NCBI RefSeq assembly: GCF_013369485.1
Contig: NZ_JABWEB010000007.1
Location: 1 to 64,000, forward strand
Direction of reading: 5' to 3'
DNA from: Massilia sp. BJB1822
Lineage (GTDB): Bacteria > Pseudomonadota > Gammaproteobacteria > Burkholderiales > Burkholderiaceae_D
DNA length: 64,000 nucleotides
Position numbers and translations under genes: made by a program. Within the stretch, counting starts at the first letter, position 1, and every line of letters begins with the position of its first letter. Under the pieces are notes generated by a model. The model was not told the DNA's origin, ran no database searches, and saw only the letters and a program-made list of their open reading frames with translations. Shown here one piece after another: positions 36,752-45,787 of the stretch.

Positions 36752-37815
36752 AACGACTGATGATCATGGCGGCCGGTACCGGCGGCCATATTTTCCCCGG
36801 CCTGGCGATTGCGCAGACCATGCGCGCGCGCGGCTGGGAAGTGAGCTGGCTGGGGACTTCGCACGGCATGGAACAGGAACTGGTGCCGAAGAACGGCGTG
36901 GCGATGGACGCCATCCACTTCAGCGGCATGCGCGGCAAGGGTTTGCTGCACACAATCACGGGCGCGTTCAGGATGCTGGGTGCCTTCGCCGATTGCTTTG
37001 GCTATATCGGCCGCCGCAAGCCGGACGTGGTGCTGGGCATGGGCGGCTATGTCTGCGTCCCGGGCGGCATGATGTCGCGCCTGCGCGGCGTGCCGCTGGT
37101 GCTGGTGAACGCCGACGCGGCCCTGCTGCTGTCCAACAAGACGCTGGCGCCGATGGCGAAAACGGTATGCTTCGGCTTCCCCGCCGATTTCGGCAGCGCC
37201 GCCGGCAAAGCCACCGTCACCGGCAATCCGGTGCGCAAGGAAATCCTGGCGCTGCCGGCGCCGGCCGAACGCTTCGCCGGCCGCAGCGGCGCGCTGCGCA
37301 TCCTGGTGGTGGGCGGCAGCCTGGGCGCGAAAGCCCTGAACGACAATCTGCCGGCCGCGCTGGCGCGCATCCCCGCGGAGCAGCGCCCCGTGGTCACCCA
37401 CCAGTCGGGCAAGAAGAATATCGACGCGCTGCGCGCCGCCTATGCCCAGGCCCAGGTGGAGGCGAACGTGGTCGATTTCATCGACGATATGGCGCAAGCC
37501 TATAGCAGCGCCGACGTGGTGATCTGCCGCGCCGGCGCCATCACCGTTTCCGAATTGACGGCGGCGGGCGTGGCCAGCGTACTGGTGCCGCTGGTGGCTT
37601 CGACCACCAGCCACCAGCGCGACAATGCGCAGTGGATGGAGCAGCAGGGCGCTGCCATCCATCTGCCGCAAACGGATATGAACCCGGACAGTGTGGCGGC
37701 CCTGCTGCAGACGCTGGCGCGGGAGCGCTGCCAGCACATGGCTGAAGCAGCGCGGGCAGCAGGCAAGCGCGACGCCAACGACGCGATCGCAAAAGTATTG
37801 GAAGAAGCAGCATGA
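36748..37815 (+). CDS. murG: UDP-GlcNAc:lipid I GlcNAc-transferase MurG
   Basis: A 355-residue GT-B glycosyltransferase that makes lipid II on the inner face of the membrane. The GTGGHIFP loop is at residues 10-17, [10 protein letters not shown] at about 97-106, [10 protein letters not shown] at about 189-198, and the UDP-GlcNAc site [11 protein letters not shown] at about 255-265. It overlaps ftsW and murC by four bases each. Confidence 0.96.
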   Translation: MKRLMIMAAGTGGHIFPGLAIAQTMRARGWEVSWLGTSHGMEQELVPKNGVAMDAIHFSGMRGKGLLHTITGAFRMLGAFADCFGYIGRRKPDVVLGMGGYVCVPGGMMSRLRGVPLVLVNADAALLLSNKTLAPMAKTVCFGFPADFGSAAGKATVTGNPVRKEILALPAPAERFAGRSGALRILVVGGSLGAKALNDNLPAALARIPAEQRPVVTHQSGKKNIDALRAAYAQAQVEANVVDFIDDMAQAYSSADVVICRAGAITVSELTAAGVASVLVPLVASTTSHQRDNAQWMEQQGAAIHLPQTDMNPDSVAALLQTLARERCQHMAEAARAAGKRDANDAIAKVLEEAA

Positions 37816-39203
37816 AACACAAGGTAAAAAACATTCACTTCGTCGGCATCGGCGGCAGCGGCATGAGCGGCATCGCCGAGGTGCTGCTGACCCTGGGCTA
37901 TAACGTCAGCGGCTCGGACCTGGGCAGCAATGCCGTGACCCAGCGCCTGAGCGATATGGGCGCCACCGTGCAGCAGGGCCATGCCGCCGAGAACATTGGC
38001 GCGGCGGATGCCGTCGTCACCTCCACCGCCGTCAAGGAAGACAATCCCGAGGTGGTGGCCGCGCGCAGCCGCAAGATTCCGGTGGTGCCGCGCGCCGTCA
38101 TGCTCGGTGAGCTGATGCGCCTGAAGCGCGGCATCGCCATCGCCGGCACGCACGGCAAGACCACCACCACCAGCCTGGTGGCTTCGGTGCTGGCCCAGGG
38201 CGGCCTCGATCCGACCTTCGTCATCGGCGGCCGCCTGACCGCGGCCGGCGCCAACGCCAAGCTGGGCACGGGCGACTACCTGGTGGCCGAGGCGGACGAG
38301 TCGGACGCCTCCTTCCTGAACCTGTCGCCGATGATCGAGGTGATCACCAATATCGACGCCGACCACATGGAAACCTACGAGCACGATTTCGAAAAGCTCA
38401 AACAGGCTTTCGTGCAGTTCACGCATCGCCTGCCGTTCTACGGCCGCGCCATGCTGTGCATCGACGACGCCCATGTGCGCGCCATCATCCCGCATGTGAC
38501 CAAGCCGATCACCACCTACGGCTTCCATGAGGAGGCCGAAGTGCGCGCCGTGAACGCGCGCGCCGTCGGCACCCAGATGCACTTCACCGTGATCCAGGAA
38601 GGCTATGCCGACCTGGACGTGGTGCTGAACCAGCCCGGCATGCACAATGTGCAGAACGCCTGCTCGGCCGTCGCCATCGCGCGCGAAATCGGCATCGAGG
38701 ACAGCGCCACGCAGGCCGGCCTGGCTGGTTTTGCCGGCGTCGGCCGCCGCTTCACCAAATACGGCGACATCGCCATCCCGAACGGCGGCAGCTTTACCCT
38801 GGTGGACGATTTCGGCCACCATCCGATCGAGACTGAAGTGACGGTGGCCGCCGCGCGCGCCGCCTATCCGGGCCGCCGCCTGGTGCTGGCCTTCCAGCCG
38901 CACCGCTACAGCCGCACGCGCGACCTGTTCGAGGACTTCGCCAAGGTGCTGAGCAGCGTCGACGTGCTGGTGCTGGCCGATGTGTACGCGGCGGGCGAGC
39001 AGCCCATCGTGGCCGCCGACGGCCGCGCCCTGGCGCACGCCATCCGCGCGCGCGGCAAGGCCGAACCGGTGTTCGTGGAGAATATCGCCGATATGCCGGA
39101 AACGATTATGAATGTGGTGCGCGACGGCGACGTTGTGCTGACCATGGGCGCGGGCTCGATCAGCGGCGTGCCGAACAAACTGACTACGTATCAAAAGGTT
39201 TGA
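37812..39203 (+). CDS. murC: UDP-MurNAc-L-alanine ligase MurC
   Basis: A 463-residue Mur ligase that adds the first amino acid, L-Ala, to UDP-MurNAc. [14 protein letters not shown] near residues 11-24 binds [13 protein letters not shown] (about 112-121) is the ATP loop, EADESDASF is at about 159-167 and DDFGHHPIE at about 334-342. The gene is followed after one base by ddl. Confidence 0.97.
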   Translation: MKHKVKNIHFVGIGGSGMSGIAEVLLTLGYNVSGSDLGSNAVTQRLSDMGATVQQGHAAENIGAADAVVTSTAVKEDNPEVVAARSRKIPVVPRAVMLGELMRLKRGIAIAGTHGKTTTTSLVASVLAQGGLDPTFVIGGRLTAAGANAKLGTGDYLVAEADESDASFLNLSPMIEVITNIDADHMETYEHDFEKLKQAFVQFTHRLPFYGRAMLCIDDAHVRAIIPHVTKPITTYGFHEEAEVRAVNARAVGTQMHFTVIQEGYADLDVVLNQPGMHNVQNACSAVAIAREIGIEDSATQAGLAGFAGVGRRFTKYGDIAIPNGGSFTLVDDFGHHPIETEVTVAAARAAYPGRRLVLAFQPHRYSRTRDLFEDFAKVLSSVDVLVLADVYAAGEQPIVAADGRALAHAIRARGKAEPVFVENIADMPETIMNVVRDGDVVLTMGAGSISGVPNKLTTYQKV

Positions 39204-39204
39204 C

Positions 39205-40167
39205 GTGAACAAGATTACTGCACAAGAAGCGCAAGCATTCGGCAAAGTGGGCGTGCTGTACGGCGGCCGCTCCGCTGAGCGCGAAGTATCGAAAATGTCG
39301 GGCAGCGGCGTGCTGGCCGCGCTGCAAAGCCACGGCATCGATGCCCACCTGTTCGACACCGGCGAGCGTTCGCTGGCCGAACTGGCGGCCGAAAAATTCG
39401 ACCGCGTCTTCATCGCCCTGCACGGCCGCTACGGCGAGGACGGCAGCATCCAGGGCGCGCTGGAACTGCTGGGCATTCCCTACACCGGCAGCGGCGTGAT
39501 GGCCAGCGCCGTCGGCATGGACAAGATCACCACCAAGAATCTGTGGGTGAAAGCCGGCCTGCCGACGCCCGGCTACGCGCAGCTGGACGCCGGCTCCGAC
39601 CTGGCCCGGGTGGCGGCCGAACTGGGCCTGCCGCTGATGATGAAGGCGCCGCACGAAGGCTCGACCATCGGCATCACCAAGGTTGCGGACGCCGCCGACA
39701 TGCAGGCTGTATACGACGCCACCGCCGCGCTGGACGACTCCGTGCTGGCCGAGAGCTTCGTCAGCGGCCGTGAATTCACCGTGGCCGTGCTGGGCGGCGG
39801 CGCCACCGCGCGCGCCCTGCCGGTGGTGGAAATCGTCGCCCCGCAAGGCAATTACGATTACCAGAACAAGTACTTCACCGACGACACCCAGTATTTCTGC
39901 CCGCCGCAGCTGGACGCCGCCATGCAGGCCGAGATGCAGCGCCTGGCGCTGGCCGCCTACCGCGCCGTCGGCTGCGAGGGCTGGGGCCGCGTCGACGTGC
40001 TGCTGCGCGAGAGCGACAAGCAGCCTTTCCTGCTGGAGGTGAACACCTCGCCCGGCATGACCAGCCATTCGCTGGTGCCGATGGCGGCGCGCGCCACCGG
40101 CCTGAGTTACGAAGACCTGTGCGTGGAAATCCTGCGCGCGGCGCGCCTGAAACTGGCGAAAGCCTAG
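39205..40167 (+). CDS. ddlB: D-alanine-D-alanine ligase
   Basis: A 320-residue ATP-grasp enzyme that makes the D-Ala-D-Ala dipeptide used by MurF. GGRSAEREVS (about 16-25), ALHGRYGEDG (about 72-81), the MKAPHEGSTIGITK loop and the C-terminal EVNTSPGMTSHSLVP are conserved. The start is a GTG one base after the murC stop. Length is typical of the cell-division-cluster Ddl. Confidence 0.96.
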   Translation: MNKITAQEAQAFGKVGVLYGGRSAEREVSKMSGSGVLAALQSHGIDAHLFDTGERSLAELAAEKFDRVFIALHGRYGEDGSIQGALELLGIPYTGSGVMASAVGMDKITTKNLWVKAGLPTPGYAQLDAGSDLARVAAELGLPLMMKAPHEGSTIGITKVADAADMQAVYDATAALDDSVLAESFVSGREFTVAVLGGGATARALPVVEIVAPQGNYDYQNKYFTDDTQYFCPPQLDAAMQAEMQRLALAAYRAVGCEGWGRVDVLLRESDKQPFLLEVNTSPGMTSHSLVPMAARATGLSYEDLCVEILRAARLKLAKA

Positions 40168-40180
40168 GAGCGAGAGAACG

Positions 40181-40948
40181 ATGTGGCATGACGTGAAAGC
40201 CCTCAACGCGACCGCCAGCGGCATGTTTGCGCTGGCCTTGCTGGCCTGCGCGGCCGGCGGCGTGTGGTGGGTATCGCAGCGTCCTGTATTCGATTTGCGC
40301 ACCATCCGCGTTGAGACGCTGGACAAGACGGAATTGAAGCATGTGAACCACCTGACTCTGCGCAACGGCACGCAGGGCCGCATCCGGGGCAACTTCTTCA
40401 CCGCCAACCTGGAGACGGTGCGCCAGGTGTTCGAAGCCGTGCCATGGGTGCGCCGCGCCACCGTGCGGCGCGAGTGGCCCGACCAGCTGATCGTGGCGCT
40501 GGAGGAGCATGAAGCGCTCGGCACCTGGGGCGAGGATGGCCGCCTGCTTTCGACCAAGGGCGATGTGTTTACCGCCAACCTGGCCGAGGCGGAAGAGGAT
40601 CACGAGCTGCCCGAGTTTTCGGGACCGGACGGCAGCGAGAAGGAAGTGCTGGCGCGCTACGCCGAACTGCGCAAGTGGTTCGAGCCGATCAAGCTGGCGC
40701 CGGAAAGCGTGGCGCTGTCGAGCCGCTACGCATGGACGGTGAAGCTGGATAACGGCATGAGCGTGGCGCTGGGCCGGGAGCAGCACCACAGCATGCTGAA
40801 GGAGCGGGTGGACCGGCTGGTGGGCATCTGGCCGCAGCTGGCGAGCCGGGTACAGAATATTGAAACGATTGATTTGCGCTACCAGAACGGCCTGGCCCTG
40901 AGCGCAACGGGACTGAAAATCCCGGCCGAGAAGAAAACCGGCAAATAA
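40181..40948 (+). CDS. ftsQ: cell division protein FtsQ
   Basis: A 255-residue bitopic divisome protein: membrane helix at about residues 12-32, a POTRA domain at about 40-110 (FDLRTIRVETLDKTELKHVN...), and a C-terminal beta domain to about 235. It scaffolds FtsL and FtsB. GAGCGAGAGA precedes the ATG. It lies 13 bases after ddl and 32 bases before ftsA, the conserved order. Confidence 0.95.
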   Translation: MWHDVKALNATASGMFALALLACAAGGVWWVSQRPVFDLRTIRVETLDKTELKHVNHLTLRNGTQGRIRGNFFTANLETVRQVFEAVPWVRRATVRREWPDQLIVALEEHEALGTWGEDGRLLSTKGDVFTANLAEAEEDHELPEFSGPDGSEKEVLARYAELRKWFEPIKLAPESVALSSRYAWTVKLDNGMSVALGREQHHSMLKERVDRLVGIWPQLASRVQNIETIDLRYQNGLALSATGLKIPAEKKTGK

Positions 40949-40980
40949 AAGAATGAGTGAATTTACAGTAGGCATAGGAA

Positions 40981-42213
40981 ATGACTAAAGACGCGAAAAA
41001 CCTGATCGTCGGCCTCGACATCGGCACCTCCAAGGTGGTGGCGGTGGTGGCCGAAGTGATGGCCGATGGACGCCACGAAGTAATTGGCCTGGGCCAGCAC
41101 GAATCGAAGGGCTTGAAGAAGGGCGTTGTCGTCAATATCGAGGCGACGGTCGAATCCATTCAGCGCGCGCTGGAGGAGGCGGAGCTGATGGCCGACTGCA
41201 AGATCCGCAATGTCTATGCCGGCATCGCAGGCAGCCATATCCGCAGCTTCAATTCCAGCGGCATGGTCGCCATCAAGGACAAGGAAGTCACCGCGACCGA
41301 CGTGGCGCGCGTGATCGAAACGGCGAAGGCGGTCAACATCCCGACCGACCAGCAGCTGCTGCATACCGTGCCGCAGGAATTCATCGTCGACAGCCAGGAA
41401 GACGTGCGCGAGCCGATCGGCATGAGCGGCATCCGCCTGGAAGTGAAAGTGCATATCGTCACCGGCGCCGTGAGCGCGGTGCAGAACATCGTCAAGTGCG
41501 TGCGCCGCTGCGGCCTGGAAGTATCGGACCTGATCCTGCAGCCGATGGCTTCGGCCGACGCCGTGCTCACCACCGACGAGAAGGAATTGGGCGTGGTGCT
41601 GATCGATATCGGCGGCGGCACCACCGACGTTGCAGTGTTCTCGGACGGCGCGATCCGCCACACGGCGGTGATTCCGATTGCCGGCGACCAGATCACCAAC
41701 GATATTGCCATGGCCCTGCGCACGCCGACGGCCGAAGCGGAAGAAATCAAGATCCGCTACGGCGTCGCCAAGCAGGTGCTGGCCGACCCCGGCGAACATC
41801 TGGAAGTGCCGGGCCTGGGCGACCGTGGTTCGCGCAATCTGTCGCGCCAGGCGCTGGCTGCTGTCATCGAGCCGCGCGTGGAAGAGCTGTTCGCGATGGT
41901 GCACCAGGTGGTGCGCGAGTCCGGCTATGAAGGCGTGCTGTCCTCGGGCATCGTCCTGACCGGCGGCACCTCCATCATGCCCGGCATGGTCGAAATGGCG
42001 GAAGACATCTTCCTCAAGCCGGCGCGCATGGGCACGCCGGACTACCGCGGCCAACTGGCCGACGTGGTGCGCAGCCCGCGCTACGCCACGGTCCTGGGCT
42101 TGCTGCAGGAAGCGAAGAAGCAATACCTGCGCGGCCACATCGTGACCCGCCAGGACGGTTCGGTGAAGGCGGTCTGGCAGCGCATGAAGGAATGGTTCCT
42201 CGGGAACTTCTGA
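40981..42213 (+). CDS. ftsA: cell division protein FtsA
   Basis: A 410-residue actin-like ATPase that anchors FtsZ polymers to the membrane. GLDIGTSKV at about residues 11-19, the SHIRSFNSSGMVAI segment in the 1C region, LIDIGGGTTDVAVF near 205 and the C-terminal amphipathic helix (VWQRMKEWFLGNF, last 13 residues) are all present. GGAAATG gives a short ribosome site. About 130 bases separate it from ftsZ, which may hold an extra ftsZ promoter. Confidence 0.97.
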   Translation: MTKDAKNLIVGLDIGTSKVVAVVAEVMADGRHEVIGLGQHESKGLKKGVVVNIEATVESIQRALEEAELMADCKIRNVYAGIAGSHIRSFNSSGMVAIKDKEVTATDVARVIETAKAVNIPTDQQLLHTVPQEFIVDSQEDVREPIGMSGIRLEVKVHIVTGAVSAVQNIVKCVRRCGLEVSDLILQPMASADAVLTTDEKELGVVLIDIGGGTTDVAVFSDGAIRHTAVIPIAGDQITNDIAMALRTPTAEAEEIKIRYGVAKQVLADPGEHLEVPGLGDRGSRNLSRQALAAVIEPRVEELFAMVHQVVRESGYEGVLSSGIVLTGGTSIMPGMVEMAEDIFLKPARMGTPDYRGQLADVVRSPRYATVLGLLQEAKKQYLRGHIVTRQDGSVKAVWQRMKEWFLGNF

Positions 42214-42346
42214 TTTTTTTGTAGTGGCAGGGCAGTACAAGAGCAAAGCTTAAGAGATATTGATAAACAAACGCAGTTTTCAATCCCCAGTTCTCCTACC
42301 GATATGAGCACTGGCGCTTGAAAACCGCATTCTTTAGGAGTACATC

Positions 42347-43576
42347 ATGGAGTTTGATATGGTCGATAACGCAGCACTGGGAACGGTCATCAAGGTTGTC
42401 GGCGTTGGCGGCGCCGGCGGCAATGCGGTCCAGCACATGATCAACAAGGGCATGAGCGGCGTGGAATTCATCGCCGCCAATACCGATGCGCAGGCACTGT
42501 CCGCGTCGAAGGCCAATAACCTCATCCAGATCGGCGAGAGCGGTCTGGGCGCCGGCATGAAACCGGACGTCGGCCGCCAGCTGGCCGAAGAGTCGCGCAC
42601 CCGCATCGAAGACTCCCTGCGCGGCGCGCACATGGTCTTCATCGCTGCCGGCATGGGCGGCGGCACCGGCACCGGCGCCGCACCGATCGTGGCCGAAGTG
42701 GCCAAGTCCCTGGGCGCGCTGACCGTGGCCGTGGTCTCCAAGCCGTTCTCGCACGAAGGCCAGAAGTGCATGGACATCGCCGAAGAAGGCCTGGAGCAGC
42801 TGTCGCAGAACGTCGACTCGCTGATCGTCATCCTGAACGAGAAGCTGGAAGAGATCTACGAAGACGAAAGCCTGATCGAGTGGCTGCAGCATGCCGACGA
42901 TGTGCTGAACAACGCGGTGGCCGGCATTGCCGAAATCATCAACGTGCCGGGCCATATCAACGTCGACTTCAACGACGTGAAGACCATTATGGGCGAGCAG
43001 GGCAAGGCCATGATGGGCACCGCCACCGCTTCCGGCGTGGATCGCGCGCGCATCGCCGCCGAACAGGCCGTGGCGTCGCCGCTGCTGGATGGCGTCGACC
43101 TGTCGGGCGCGCGCGGCGTGCTGGTCAACGTGACCGCCAGCCGTGGCCTGAAAGGTAAGGAAATCAAGGAAGTCATGGCCGCCGTGCGCGCCTTCGCCGC
43201 ACCGGATGCGTCGATCGCCCAAGGCATTGCCTACGACGACGAGATGGGCGACGCGATCCGCGTCACCGTGGTGGCGACCGGTCTGGGCAAGGCCAAAAAG
43301 CATGTGCAGCTGGTGCCCCAGCAAGTGCTGCGCACCGGCACCCACAACAGCCCGCTGACCCCGTCGGCCGCGCTGGGCGGCGGCGGTGCGGCCACCACCT
43401 CCGTGTCGATGGGCGCGGCAGGCGGCCTGACCGGCGGCGGCGCGCAAGCCTTCGACGGCATGAAAGCGCCGGCCGTATGGCGCCGCGAATCGGCTTCCGA
43501 GCAGGTGCGCGCGCTGCAAAACAATGGCATGGAAACCTACGACATTCCTGCCTTCCTGCGCAAGCAGGCTGACTAA
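42347..43576 (+). CDS. ftsZ: cell division protein FtsZ
   Basis: A 409-residue tubulin-like GTPase that forms the Z-ring. GGAGGNAVQ (about 21-29), the tubulin signature GGGTGTGAAP (about 104-113) and the catalytic T7 segment NVDFNDVKTIM (about 205-215) are intact. A Gly/Ala-rich linker leads to the C-terminal peptide DIPAFLRKQ, which binds FtsA and ZapD. AGGAG precedes the ATG at 42347; a second ATG four codons in is possible. The zapD gene lies later in the same window. Confidence 0.98.
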   Translation: MEFDMVDNAALGTVIKVVGVGGAGGNAVQHMINKGMSGVEFIAANTDAQALSASKANNLIQIGESGLGAGMKPDVGRQLAEESRTRIEDSLRGAHMVFIAAGMGGGTGTGAAPIVAEVAKSLGALTVAVVSKPFSHEGQKCMDIAEEGLEQLSQNVDSLIVILNEKLEEIYEDESLIEWLQHADDVLNNAVAGIAEIINVPGHINVDFNDVKTIMGEQGKAMMGTATASGVDRARIAAEQAVASPLLDGVDLSGARGVLVNVTASRGLKGKEIKEVMAAVRAFAAPDASIAQGIAYDDEMGDAIRVTVVATGLGKAKKHVQLVPQQVLRTGTHNSPLTPSAALGGGGAATTSVSMGAAGGLTGGGAQAFDGMKAPAVWRRESASEQVRALQNNGMETYDIPAFLRKQAD

Positions 43577-43645
43577 GCCGGTCTAGACCGGCCCGGTCGG
43601 CCGCGCCGCCGCCCGCTTCCTACCCGGAGCGGCGCGGCGGCGCGG
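43577..43645 (+). terminator. hairpins after ftsZ, possible cluster terminator
   Basis: A perfect 16-base palindrome GCCGGTCTAGACCGGC begins one base after the ftsZ stop (43577-43592). A second stem pairs CCGCGCCGCC (43601-43610) with GGCGGCGCGG (43636-43645). Neither is followed by a T tract, so they may slow or attenuate transcription or protect the 3' end rather than terminate fully. Confidence 0.4.
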
Positions 43646-43745
43646 GCATTTCTGCACACTTTATTCGGCTCTGGCATACTGCTGCCGGGGCATGCCGCGC
43701 GCCGCGCGGTTTTTTATTTCCACATTAGAAAAGAGGAGTCACGCC

Positions 43746-44249
43746 ATGACCATCAAGATCGGCGATACCCTGCCGGAAGGCAGCCTGTCTGAATTTATCG
43801 AAACCGAAACCGAGGGCTGCGCCCTGGGTCCGAACACCTTCAATGTGCAGGATCTGGTCAAAGGCAAGAAGATCGCCATCTTCGGCCTGCCAGGCGCCTA
43901 CACCCCAACCTGCTCGGCCCAGCACGTGCCGGGCTATGTGAAACACGCCGCCGAGCTGAAAGCCAAGGGCGTGGATGAGATCTGGTGCATCTCGGTCAAC
44001 GACGCCTTCGTGATGGGCGCCTGGGGCCGCGACCAGAAAGCCACCGGCATCGTGCGCATGATGGCCGACGGCAATGCCGCATACTCCAAGGCACTGGGCC
44101 TGGACGCCGACTTCAGCAAGTTCGGCATGGGCACCCGCTCCCAGCGCTACTCGCTGCTGGTGGAAGACGGCGTGGTCAAGCAGCTCAACGTCGAGCAGGG
44201 CGGCAAGTTCGAAGTGTCGAACGCCGAAACCATGCTGGGCCAGCTGTAA
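43746..44249 (+). CDS. peroxiredoxin (Prx5 type)
   Basis: A 167-residue thiol peroxidase. The peroxidatic Cys56 sits in PGAYTPTCS, which matches PxxxTxxC; further cysteines are at about 25 and 79. Prx5-type enzymes reduce peroxides with glutathione/glutaredoxin or thioredoxin. GAGGAG precedes the ATG at 43746; an in-frame upstream ATG at 43692 is not likely. The gene regularly follows ftsZ in betaproteobacteria, with no known division role. It ends at a strong terminator. Confidence 0.93.
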   Translation: MTIKIGDTLPEGSLSEFIETETEGCALGPNTFNVQDLVKGKKIAIFGLPGAYTPTCSAQHVPGYVKHAAELKAKGVDEIWCISVNDAFVMGAWGRDQKATGIVRMMADGNAAYSKALGLDADFSKFGMGTRSQRYSLLVEDGVVKQLNVEQGGKFEVSNAETMLGQL

Positions 44250-44274
44250 TTCCCGCGGCTTAAGCACTCCCGCA

Positions 44275-44306
44275 AAAACGGCGCTGGATTCCAGCGCCGT
44301 TTTTTC
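44275..44306. terminator. bidirectional terminator, peroxiredoxin and SET gene
   Basis: AAAAACGGCGCTGGA and TCCAGCGCCGTTTTTT form a near-perfect stem with A and T tracts on the two sides, so it can stop transcription from both convergent genes. It overlaps the SET gene stop by two bases. Confidence 0.92.
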
Positions 44307-44847
44307 ATGGCGCGGGCGGCGCGGCGGGCGTGGCTGGGGCTGGCTTGCTCCGGCTCTTGCGCTTGGGCGCCAGCATGGTGCCGCTGCAAGTGGGCGCGCC
44401 GCAGTAGCAGGCGAAGGCGCGCTTGACGGCGGCGGTGTGGCGCGCTTCGTAAATCAGACCGTAGTTGTACTTGAGTTCCTCGCCGGGCGCGATGGGATGC
44501 AGGGCGTGGATGAAGACGCGGCCATCTTCCTCGACCGCCTCGCAGTTCGGTTCGCAGGCATGGTTGATCCAGCGCGACTCGTTGCCGCCCATGCCGCCAT
44601 CGATGAGCATGCCGTCGTCGAGGCTGAAGAAGAAGGTGTGGTTGATGGGGCCGCCTTTTTCTTCGTTGCGGCGGCAGGTTTCCTCCCAGCTCACGCGCTC
44701 GCCCGTGTATTCGATGATGCGTTCGCCGGGGGCGATGGCGCGCAGCGCAAACACGCCCTGGCCATGGATGGACGAGCTGCGCACCTCGCACACGGCGGCA
44801 GTGGCGGACAGGCTGGCGGAATCGGGGAGGGAAGCGGGCATGGTCAT
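44305..44847 (-). CDS. SET-domain protein, putative lysine methyltransferase
   Basis: A 180-residue protein with a SET domain at about residues 18-130 and a post-SET cysteine cluster. GQGVFALRAIAPGERIIEYTGE is the SAM-binding start of the domain, INHACEPNCEA contains the pseudoknot NHxCxPN motif, and ELKYNYGL carries the catalytic Tyr. CYCGAPTCSG matches the post-SET zinc motif. SET enzymes methylate protein lysines with SAM; bacterial substrates are mostly unknown. A Lys/Arg/Ala/Pro-rich tail resembling histone-like tails follows. The start at 44847 is chosen over an upstream ATG that lacks conserved sequence. It is divergent from the HEPN gene. Confidence 0.9.
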   Translation of the reverse strand: MTMPASLPDSASLSATAAVCEVRSSSIHGQGVFALRAIAPGERIIEYTGERVSWEETCRRNEEKGGPINHTFFFSLDDGMLIDGGMGGNESRWINHACEPNCEAVEEDGRVFIHALHPIAPGEELKYNYGLIYEARHTAAVKRAFACYCGAPTCSGTMLAPKRKSRSKPAPATPAAPPAP

Positions 44848-44936
44848 GGCGCTAATCATAACCTGTCCAAGCGAAATCAAGACACCCTTCAACGCGGCCA
44901 GGCATAGTGGACAATATCGCTTGCCGTTGCCCCGCC

Positions 44937-45353
44937 ATGAACCGTGCTGAACTGCAAAAACTTTCTCGTTTGCGCGCCCGCGAGGCTAAGACCTTGCTGG
45001 ATACGGGCTATTTCTGCGGCAGCTATTACTTGATGGGTTATGCCGTCGAATGCGCACTCAAGGCCGTCATTGCGCGGCGTACACAGCGTTATGATTTCCC
45101 AAACAAAAAACTTGCTATCGAAAGTCATTCGCATGATTTGGCTTGCCTTCTACGTGCCGCAGGTTTGCAGGAAAAATTTGACCTGGCCCTGCGTGGGGCA
45201 CCGGAGCTGCGCAATCACTGGCGGCAGATATGGCAATGGAATGGGGGCTGGCGTTATACTTTGAATGTCTCGGAAGCACAGGCCCGCGATTTTCATCACG
45301 CCTGCACCGACCGGAAATATGGACTTTTGTCATGGCTGAAGGCTTATTGGTAA
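44937..45353 (+). CDS. HEPN-domain protein
   Basis: A 138-residue all-helical HEPN-fold protein; the segment GSYYLMGYAVECALKAVIARR is the typical second helix of the family. Many HEPN proteins are RNases in toxin-antitoxin or defence systems, marked by R-x4-6-H; I do not find that motif here, so the protein may be a non-catalytic or differently active member. The start at 44937 is the internal ATG; the upstream codons lie against the SET gene promoter. It overlaps the next gene by 22 bases, so the two are co-translated. Codon use is less GC-biased than the flanking core genes. Confidence 0.78.
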   Translation: MNRAELQKLSRLRAREAKTLLDTGYFCGSYYLMGYAVECALKAVIARRTQRYDFPNKKLAIESHSHDLACLLRAAGLQEKFDLALRGAPELRNHWRQIWQWNGGWRYTLNVSEAQARDFHHACTDRKYGLLSWLKAYW

Positions 45354-45718
45354 GTTCTTATCTGACGCAGGAAATGGTCTGCTCGGGCCGTCGTGCTATC
45401 GAGGCGCTTGAGCATGCCGGCTTGCCCATGCTAGCCACCTATTGGGAGTATGTGGAAGAGGGCGAACGCTGGCGCCTGGTGCTGATTTCGCCTGAGTTGC
45501 CTGTCTTGGGGCCGCTATCAATATTCCGCAAGATTGATGCCGCCCTTGCCGCGCAAGCCAGCGAACCCATGGCGCTGGACACACTGTACATCGATGTGCA
45601 AAGCGATACCCAGCCTTTTTATCGTCGTCTGATGCTTGCGCCGCACGCCGACCCGCAGCAGCGGCGCGACATCAATAATTTCTTCGATAGCGAGCATTAT
45701 GTTTATTGGGTAGCCTGA
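45332..45718 (+). CDS. uncharacterised partner of the HEPN protein
   Basis: A 128-residue soluble alpha/beta protein without signal peptide or membrane segment. I recognise no named family, but short proteins of this kind that end in an aromatic run (YVYWVA) are, as far as I recall, often encoded directly after this type of HEPN gene. It has none of the GSxDR-type residues of MNT nucleotidyltransferase antitoxins. The start at 45332 lies inside the HEPN gene; an ATG at codon 15 (45374) is an alternative. Function unknown; a toxin-antitoxin-like or regulatory pair is an inference. Confidence 0.65.
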   Translation: MAEGLLVSSYLTQEMVCSGRRAIEALEHAGLPMLATYWEYVEEGERWRLVLISPELPVLGPLSIFRKIDAALAAQASEPMALDTLYIDVQSDTQPFYRRLMLAPHADPQQRRDINNFFDSEHYVYWVA

Positions 45719-45787
45719 GGCTGGCGCACGAACAGCACGCTCTTTGCGTACAATGGACGGTCCCGCTCAACTATCCGGACCGCCCGC

